Origin: a virus
Direction: 5' to 3' (one strand)
IMG/VR virus record: IMGVR_UViG_3300028596_000035
Span: 1 to 37,436 of that record
Length of the DNA stretch: 37,436 nucleotides
Positions 33,040 to 37,436 of the stretch are shown here, one piece after another; position 1 is the first letter of the stretch; the number at the start of each line of letters is the position of its first letter. The notes under the pieces were generated by a model. It was not told where the DNA came from, searched no databases, and was given only the letters and a program-made list of their open reading frames with translations. Both the position numbers and the translations under genes were made by a program.

Positions 33040-33644
33040 TGATTATCAAGCTTTCACCGAATTCTCCGCTTTCGCCAACCGCGACCCTGATCGTTTCAAA
33101 GCAAGGCGAAGCGATCACCTTAAATGGTGTCCAGTTCGATTTCAGCAGATTGGAGAATGGCGCCACATTGCCCGCTGAAGCCGTATGGTCCGACTGGATC
33201 GGTAGCCCAGTCGAGCGTATTGGCGGGGAGTTGGTCCTCACGCTCACGTTGCCTTGCCGCGCCGACGCTCCAGAATCTGCACGCTTTCCCGTCGATATTG
33301 TCAGCCCCGCTGACGGCCCGGTTAGATTGCCAGGCCTTGAGCCGTCTACTGTTTCGCAGTCTGTCGAAGGTGTTATCGACTGGGCGCAGGTCGTCACTCG
33401 CGAAATGAAAGACCAGGCATCCGCCGAGCAGTTGTTGGTTGCCGTGGTCGCCGAGACTGCCACGCGTCGCGCGGTCGCCGACTCCGCCATTGCACCGCTG
33501 CAGGATGCTGTCGATTTCGATGTGGCCACCGAAGCCGAAGCTGTCGAACTCACAGGCTGGAAGAAATACCGCATCGCACTGAATCGCGTGCCGGACCAGC
33601 CGGGCTATCCCGCAACAATCGACTGGCCAGCGCCTCCGGCCTGA
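33039..33644 (+). CDS. Tail fibre assembly chaperone
   Basis: 201 residues, coupled to the fibre gene by one base. The C-terminus ELTGWKKYRIALNRVPDQPG ... IDWPAPP is the conserved end of phage tail fibre assembly proteins (lambda Tfa type). The N-terminal half (TATLIVSKQGEAITLNGVQFDF) is a separate beta domain. It helps the fibre fold or trimerise. Confidence 0.85.
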   Translation: MIIKLSPNSPLSPTATLIVSKQGEAITLNGVQFDFSRLENGATLPAEAVWSDWIGSPVERIGGELVLTLTLPCRADAPESARFPVDIVSPADGPVRLPGLEPSTVSQSVEGVIDWAQVVTREMKDQASAEQLLVAVVAETATRRAVADSAIAPLQDAVDFDVATEAEAVELTGWKKYRIALNRVPDQPGYPATIDWPAPPA

Positions 33645-33663
33645 CATCTACCGCACCCACAGC

Positions 33664-33689
33664 ACCCGCCATTGAGCGGGTTTATTTTT
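33664..33689 (+). terminator. Terminator between fibre and lysis genes
   Basis: 6-bp stem ACCCGC/GCGGGT, 6-nt loop, then TTATTTTT. The endolysin ribosome-binding site (CCTGGAGAAA) follows at once, the same arrangement as before the I-like gene. Confidence 0.7.
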
Positions 33690-33703
33690 GCCTGGAGAAA
33701 ATC

Positions 33704-34198
33704 ATGGCTCGTATTTCTGACTCACTGGCGGGCAGCAAGAATGCGCTCGCCTTCCTCGACATGCTGGCCTGGTCGGAGGGTACATCCACCAGCAAGCACA
33801 GTCGCGACGACGGTTACGACGTTGTCGTAGGCGGCATCAACAGCCCGAACACCTTCAAGAACTACGCCGATCACCCGGGCGTGCTGGTCACGGTGAACAG
33901 CAAAGGCCTCAAATCGACGGCAGCGGGGCGGTACCAGCAGCTGCAGCGCTACTGGCCGCATTACCGCGACCTGCTGAAGCTTCCCGACTTCGGGCCCGTT
34001 AGCCAGGACAAGCTGGCGCTGCAGCTGATCAAGGAGCGCGGCGCGCTGCCTGACGTGCACGCCGGCCGCATCCAGTCCGCGATCGAGAAGTGCCGGAATA
34101 TCTGGGCCAGCCTGCCCGGGGCCGGGTACGGCCAGCATGAGCGCAAGCTGGACGACTTGCTGGCGCACTACATCGCCGCAGGCGGGAGGCTGGCGTGA
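33704..34198 (+). CDS. Endolysin, lambda R-like lytic transglycosylase (GH104)
   Basis: 164 residues. FLDMLAWSEGTS holds the catalytic Glu (E25) of lambda R-type transglycosylases, and STAAGRYQQLQRYWPHYRDLL is the conserved substrate-cleft region. It has no signal peptide, so it needs the holin to reach peptidoglycan. It is coupled to the Rz-like gene (GTGA overlap). Confidence 0.92.
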   Translation: MARISDSLAGSKNALAFLDMLAWSEGTSTSKHSRDDGYDVVVGGINSPNTFKNYADHPGVLVTVNSKGLKSTAAGRYQQLQRYWPHYRDLLKLPDFGPVSQDKLALQLIKERGALPDVHAGRIQSAIEKCRNIWASLPGAGYGQHERKLDDLLAHYIAAGGRLA

Positions 34199-34713
34199 TC
34201 AGCGCTCGCACAGCCGGCGCTGCCGTGTCGCTGGCCCTGGTGCTCGCAGCTTTCTGGGGTACCTACCAACACGGGCGCTCGACTATGGATGCCCAGTGGC
34301 AGGTGAAGAGCGCCGAGCAGGCCGGCGCATATGAGCAAGAGCGAGAGGCTACTGCCGTAGCGGTGATCGACTGGCAAGAAGCCGAGCAGTCCCGGCGCCG
34401 AGCCCTTGAGGACCAGTTGCAGGCCAACGACAAAATCTACTACCAGGAGCTGACGAATGCTCAAAAAGACCAGGCTCGCCTGCGCGATCGCCTCGCTACT
34501 TCTGATCTCCGGCTGTCAGTCCTACTCGCCGCCCCGGGTGGTGGCTGTGGGTTGCCAGCCACCACCGGCGCCGGCGGCGTGGTTCATGGAGCCTCGCGAG
34601 GCGAACTTGACCCAGCGGCTGCTCAACGAATTGTCGCCATCACCGGTGACGGTGACGAAGGATTGAAAGCGCTTCAGGCCTGCCAGGCCTATGTGCATGA
34701 AGTTATGCGGTGA
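34195..34713 (+). CDS. Rz: Inner-membrane spanin Rz-like
   Basis: 172 residues from GTG 34195. One N-terminal membrane segment (about 7-24) is followed by a long periplasmic coiled coil (EQEREATAVAVIDWQEAEQS to DQARLRDRL), as in Rz i-spanins that fuse inner and outer membranes. The C-terminus ends LQACQAYVHEVMR. Its reading frame contains Rz1 in the +1 frame. Confidence 0.88.
   Translation: MISARTAGAAVSLALVLAAFWGTYQHGRSTMDAQWQVKSAEQAGAYEQEREATAVAVIDWQEAEQSRRRALEDQLQANDKIYYQELTNAQKDQARLRDRLATSDLRLSVLLAAPGGGCGLPATTGAGGVVHGASRGELDPAAAQRIVAITGDGDEGLKALQACQAYVHEVMR
34457..34666 (+). CDS. Rz1: Outer-membrane spanin lipoprotein Rz1-like, nested in Rz
   Basis: 69 residues in the +1 frame, wholly inside the Rz-like gene. 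It has a signal peptide with lipobox LISGC (Cys20) and a short proline-rich mature part (PPPAPAAW), both typical of Rz1. Together with Rz it completes lysis by disrupting the outer membrane. Confidence 0.88.
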   Translation: MLKKTRLACAIASLLLISGCQSYSPPRVVAVGCQPPPAPAAWFMEPREANLTQRLLNELSPSPVTVTKD

Positions 34714-34895
34714 GTTGAAGTTTGCAGTCCTTGTCGATATCCACCACCGGCCGCTTTCGACCCAAAGCTGCCATCCGCCGAACTCGGTCAACGGCAAGGA
34801 TCTGCCGAGAAAAATATATCCGACCGCGGGCAATCACGCGAAAGATTGATCAACGTGATAACCATAATTAGTTTAATAGTCATTCGGCTTTAAAA

Positions 34896-35231
34896 TCACG
34901 TATATCCGCACTTTGAACATTTCGCCCCAAAGTCCTGATATCGTTCATATGAACCACAGCCACCACAAGTATGCACTTTATTGTCGCACGAATTGCAAAT
35001 GAAGTTCTTCCACTTGCCGCCAGAAACTGCGTCTACGGCAAAGTCAGCTGCTGTTTTAGCCTTGCTAAAAAGGCCACCTGCTAAGAATGATGCCCCAACA
35101 CTAAATATGCTGCCCATGTTTTCGCCAAAAGTCCACTCCCTAAAAGTTGTATCCTCTTTACAGTAAGGGCAAATTTCTTCACCGAAAGGGTTATAATTTT
35201 CACCGCCAGGCTTATGGCTATCGTCGCGCAT
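34896..35231 (-). CDS. Zinc-knuckle protein in AT-rich accessory DNA
   Basis: 111 residues, AAGGAAG before ATG 35231. Four CxxC pairs (C21/C24, C79/C82, C89/C92, C105/C108) should bind two zinc ions, flanking a Gly/Ala-rich, weakly hydrophobic middle (SIFSVGASFLAGGLFSKAKTA, landmark near 41-61). The gene and its flanks (about 34800-35400) are clearly more AT-rich than the phage core, a sign of separate transfer. No family recognised. Confidence 0.72.
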   Translation of the reverse strand: MRDDSHKPGGENYNPFGEEICPYCKEDTTFREWTFGENMGSIFSVGASFLAGGLFSKAKTAADFAVDAVSGGKWKNFICNSCDNKVHTCGGCGSYERYQDFGAKCSKCGYT

Positions 35232-35627
35232 TTTTCTTCCTTAAAAATGATTTGAAAACCATTATTGTTATCGGCGGCGCCTTGAATTTCTTTAATTCTT
35301 TCGCAGGCTCTTATTTTTCTATTTCTGGGAGAAATATTCTAGAAACGCCAAGCCATAAGCCCAGCAATAATTTCACACATAAGACACCGGATGCTCGTTG
35401 CTTTCGACGTTGAGCGGTTACGTTGCGAACTGTTGCTGTTGTCTGAGAGCGGCGGGCGAGCCATCCAATGGTGCAGGTGCGTCCGTGTACTGTGCTCGTC
35501 ATATCCTTCGAAGCAGATCACGGCGAGCACTGAAGGTCAGTGGATCGCTCCAGCGGCAGCAATCGACCCATTGCAGCCGCTCACAGCCGTTCCGTTGAAT
35601 GGGGAGTTACGCCTTCTACGATTCCTA
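35232..35627. other. 396-nt stretch without a convincing gene
   Basis: AT-rich at first (to about 35390), then GC-rich. Open frames exist on both strands but none has a good ribosome-binding site or recognisable product. It holds one copy (35554-35580) of a 27-nt sequence that recurs in inverted orientation at 36108-36134. Confidence 0.5.
35554..35580 (+). repeat. 27-nt imperfect repeat, copy 1
   Basis: It begins CGGCAGC and ends GCAGCCGC. About 21 of 27 positions match the reverse complement of 36108-36134. From memory this resembles degenerate short sequences common between bacterial genes; not verified. Confidence 0.4.
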
Positions 35628-35999
35628 TCACGGTTCGTGCCATTCCTTGACAGTGCGGCTGTTGGCATCGAATTGCACCCGCCCGCCATCCTCGCCGTAG
35701 TTCCAAATCGTGAATGTGCCAAACACATCTACCTTCGTCGGGCTACCGAGCAACCTCTCCACATCGGCCTCCGATAGCCCCCTTTGAAGTCTTCGCCAGT
35801 TGACTTTGTCTGGTGGAATGGAGGGAGCAGCGTTTCGCTGGCGCAGTTGATCCTCAAGTGAGGCTACGCGACGCTCCAGGGTTCGAACGGTTTCCTCAAG
35901 CTTCTCCACTCGAGATTCGGTACTCGACTGCGCAATGGCCTGTCCGCTGGAGACGAAGAACAAGACGGAAAGTGCAAAAAGATATCGCTGTGCGGTCAC
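35628..35999 (-). CDS. Secreted coiled-coil protein with BamE/SmpA-like domain
   Basis: 123 residues from GTG 35999 with AGGAG upstream. A signal peptide (about 1-23, cleavage after AIA) is followed by a coiled coil (29-55: RVEKLEETVRTLERRVASLE) and a C-terminal domain (LQRGLSEADVERLLGSPTKV, then WNYGEDGGRVQFD) like SmpA/OmlA/BamE proteins, which bind outer-membrane partners. Export to the periplasm is likely. It is leftward and isolated, so probably expressed in the lysogen. Confidence 0.75.
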   Translation of the reverse strand: MTAQRYLFALSVLFFVSSGQAIAQSSTESRVEKLEETVRTLERRVASLEDQLRQRNAAPSIPPDKVNWRRLQRGLSEADVERLLGSPTKVDVFGTFTIWNYGEDGGRVQFDANSRTVKEWHEP

Positions 36000-36107
36000 T
36001 TTGCTCTCCTAGTGTGGTTCAAGCGGAACGCATCCCGATGTTTACCGATCATGTTAGCCACTTAATGAGGGGACGGTGAACCTTGCCTGCTTCTCTAGAG
36101 GTTTTGA

Positions 36108-36134
36108 GCGTCTGCTTTTGGCCGATAGCTGCCG
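36108..36134 (-). repeat. 27-nt imperfect repeat, copy 2
   Basis: Read leftward it begins CGGCAGCTATCGGCC and ends GCAGACGC; about 21 of 27 positions match 35554-35580. The two copies flank the secreted protein gene in opposite orientations. Confidence 0.4.
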
Positions 36135-36232
36135 TTGGGAGCTGGAGCTGAGTTGACCGTTTGCAGGAAGGAACGGGCACTCCAATAACTTGAATCCTAT
36201 ACTGCCCTGACCAAATAGCAGGGAGCTGGATC

Positions 36233-36436
36233 ATGGATGACCTGGAAGAGAAGATCGCTGCCGGCGAGCCACTGATGCAGCAGGCAATGGATGCGCTTCG
36301 GCAGTACAACGAAGCCAAAGGCCACGCCGCACCCCAGGAGGTAGAGCGCTTACGGCTGGAGGCTGAGTCTCTGTTCGAGGCAGTTCACGAATATCAGCGC
36401 CGTGCTCTTGGCAGGCCTGCGCATCCACTTCACTGA
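36233..36436 (+). CDS. 67-residue helical protein, tandem paralogue A
   Basis: 67 residues with AGGGAG before the ATG. It has an acidic helical N-terminus, PLMQQAMDALRQYNEAKGHA, then EVERLRLEAESLF and a C-terminal EYQRRALGRPAHPLH. It shares this pattern, and exactly the same length, with the next gene. Possible promoter TATACT lies just upstream (about 36199-36204). Function unknown; similar small proteins are, from memory, common in Pseudomonas. Confidence 0.78.
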   Translation: MDDLEEKIAAGEPLMQQAMDALRQYNEAKGHAAPQEVERLRLEAESLFEAVHEYQRRALGRPAHPLH

Positions 36437-36481
36437 CAATCTCGCAACTCCGCGTAAGCAGTGCCATCAGAGGTCAGGGAA

Positions 36482-36685
36482 ATGAAGGGTTCGACCAGGG
36501 AGACAACGACGGCGGAACTGTTGATGGAGCAAGCGCTGGATGCGCTTCGCCGATACAACGAGGCTAAAGGTCACGCTTCACCGGAGGAGGTGGAGCGCCT
36601 TGGGATTCGGGCGGTTTCGCTCATGACTGAGGCTCAGGAGTATCAGCTACGGATGTTTGGCGGGCCTATACATCCCCATGGCTAG
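36482..36685 (+). CDS. 67-residue helical protein, tandem paralogue B
   Basis: 67 residues from ATG 36482 (AGGTCAGGGAA upstream; GTG 36461 is an in-frame alternative). ELLMEQALDALRRYNEAKGH, then EEVERL and EYQLRMFGGPIHPHG align with paralogue A without gaps over most of the length. The pair arose by duplication. It converges on the LexA-box gene, overlapping it by 4 nt. Confidence 0.78.
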   Translation: MKGSTRETTTAELLMEQALDALRRYNEAKGHASPEEVERLGIRAVSLMTEAQEYQLRMFGGPIHPHG

Positions 36686-36981
36686 GGCGGTTTCCCGCCC
36701 CATGTCGGTGAGCAGCCGCCCAGCTGCTTGTTCATCAGCGCAGTGTTTTCTACGTGAAGCCTGGACACATCCGAGTTCAGCCGCTCGATCCTGCTGTTCA
36801 GCTGAGTGATCTGATCGGCCTGGCCCTGGTTGATCACCACCAGCTTCTCGATGTTCTTCCGCGCCTGGGAAAGGTCGTGCTGCAGCTGCTCGTTCTCTCC
36901 CTGGAGCAGAAGAGCGTGTTGCTCGAGCATCTCCATGGGTGTGGGCATGCCCAGCGAAAAGCTGTCGTCGTCGATGATCAC
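36682..36981 (-). CDS. LexA-regulated coiled-coil protein
   Basis: 99 residues from GTG 36981 (TAGGTGG upstream). An open frame continues to 37134, but this start places the LexA box just ahead of the gene. Residues about 18-87 form a continuous coiled coil (EMLEQHALLLQGENEQLQHD, then QITQLNSRIERLNSDVSRL). Coiled-coil proteins of this size can act as scaffolds or partners. SOS induction is indicated by the operator at 36999-37014. No family recognised with certainty. Confidence 0.7.
   Translation of the reverse strand: MIIDDDSFSLGMPTPMEMLEQHALLLQGENEQLQHDLSQARKNIEKLVVINQGQADQITQLNSRIERLNSDVSRLHVENTALMNKQLGGCSPTWGGKPP
36685..36700. terminator. Hairpin between convergent genes
   Basis: GGGCGG-TTTC-CCGCCC lies at the meeting point of paralogue B and the LexA-box gene. 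The stem is strong but there is no T-tract, so termination is uncertain. Confidence 0.4.
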
Positions 36982-36998
36982 GGTGCCACCTACCAATA

Positions 36999-37014
36999 CT
37001 GTTTGTATATACAG
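36999..37014. promoter_or_regulatory. LexA (SOS) box
   Basis: CTGTTTGTATATACAG: CTG, ten bases, CAG, with the central TATATA run of the consensus. It lies 18 nt upstream of the GTG at 36981. LexA should repress the leftward gene until DNA damage, the same signal that triggers CI cleavage. Confidence 0.85.
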
Positions 37015-37316
37015 TAATCGAGGCAAGCCAATGCTGACCAGCTCGGGGTGACGAGCTGTAGGAGGAGGGGGAATGTGTTCGGTCGGCAGAACGCCGAAAA
37101 AGAGCGCGGCAAGTGATACCAATTTTGATACCAATGCATGCGTTTTGGTGGGTGGCTATGGGGGATTTAGCCCAATGAATCCAACGCTTCGGCACCCGCA
37201 AACGCCCGTGCTAGACAGCATGGTGATGTTAGCGGTAGAAATCAAGTGCTTATCCTGCGGGGGTTCCAGAGGTGTGTTTAGGTGCCGTCGTCTGTTTTGG
37301 GCCAATTTTTGGCCAA
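37015..37316. other. 302-nt region, likely to hold the attachment site
   Basis: Intergenic between the SOS gene and the 3' end of integrase. It includes near-repeats (GATACCAATTTTGATACCAA, about 37115-37134) and GGCCAATTTTTGGCCAA (about 37300-37316), which is an inverted repeat. Lambda attP lies beside the 3' end of int, so the core could be here, but no identity to a host site can be tested. A rightward open frame (37073-37327) lacks support. Confidence 0.35.
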
Positions 37317-37436
37317 TCAGACGCTAGCCGGCAGCTTCTCCAGCTCCCTCCAATCCGAGGAGGAGCTGATCCATTTTGCGTAAGTAGAGAGCAACATCTC
37401 GACGCTATGGCCGAGCTGGTTCGCGATGAACGCGGG
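37317..37436 (-). CDS. int: Tyrosine integrase, C-terminal 39 residues
   Basis: The open frame enters from the right edge and ends at TGA 37319-37317. It reads FIANQLGHSVEMLLSTYAKW, the LGH...Y end of the tyrosine recombinase catalytic domain, in which the Tyr attacks DNA. The N-terminus lies outside the window. It would catalyse insertion and excision of the phage. Confidence 0.88.
   Translation of the reverse strand, partial: PAFIANQLGHSVEMLLSTYAKWISSSSDWRELEKLPASV

Noticed and set aside
35391-35777. 128-codon rightward open frame
   Set aside because: Its second half is antisense to the secreted BamE-like gene and it includes the repeat at 35554; no start signal.
37073-37327. 84-codon rightward open frame next to integrase
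   Set aside because: Low-complexity composition, no convincing ribosome-binding spacing, ends antisense to int, and lies where an attachment site is expected.
1-37436. CRISPR arrays, tRNA or rRNA genes, transposase or insertion sequence
   Set aside because: I looked for regularly spaced repeats, cloverleaf-type sequence and transposase motifs and saw none.

Overview
The window is almost the whole genome of a temperate, lambda-like siphophage, most likely from Pseudomonas. Evidence: GC-rich coding, tightly packed overlapping genes, a lambda-type order (repressor/Cro, O, DnaC-like loader, NinB/NinG, Q-like, holin, terminase, head, tail U/V/G-GT/H/M/L/K/I/J, fibres, endolysin, Rz/Rz1) and a perfect-spacing LexA box of the Pseudomonas/E. 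coli type. The host is inferred from style and remembered families; no search was run. LAYOUT. 1-1135: leftward DUF4156-like lipoprotein (cut by the edge) and S24-type CI repressor, with an operator region of three related sites. 1136-5471: rightward early operon with Cro, two small proteins, O-like initiator (candidate origin inside the gene), DnaC-like loader, NinB-like, NinG and a small late regulator in the position of Q. 5479-7968: candidate late promoter and terminator, a leftward PD-(D/E)XK-like cargo gene, a terminator, two holin-like membrane proteins and zinc-ribbon proteins. 8038-18447: packaging, portal, MuF-like, scaffold, capsid, connectors, tail terminator and tube, interrupted by a second leftward PD-(D/E)XK-like cargo gene. 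18456-24384: G/GT with a GGGAAAC slippery site, tape measure, M, L, K and an unknown. 24377-26498: an inserted secondary immunity locus organised like P22 immI (mnt-like, arc-like, ant-like) around a 45-bp operator palindrome. 26551-33644: lipoprotein, I, J, fibres and fibre chaperone. 33704-34713: endolysin and spanins. 34714-37014: AT-rich and accessory DNA with a zinc-knuckle protein, a secreted BamE/SmpA-like protein, a tandem pair of 67-residue paralogues and a LexA-box coiled-coil gene. 37317-37436: the C-terminus of a leftward tyrosine integrase. HOW IT WORKS TOGETHER. CI and Cro compete at the 1034-1102 operators. RecA-stimulated CI autocleavage should release early transcription. O and the DnaC-like protein load the host helicase. 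The Q-like protein would then let RNA polymerase read through the terminators scattered along the late operon. The arc/mnt/ant locus offers a second route to induction, because Ant proteins inactivate CI-type repressors. Integrase adjoins the lysis end, as in the unsplit vegetative map of lambda, so the sequence may be a virion, circular or tandem form rather than a single integrated prophage. Most likely places for something undescribed: the two antisense nuclease-fold cargo genes, the arc/mnt/ant insertion with its shared palindrome, and the accessory block at 34.9-37.0 kb.
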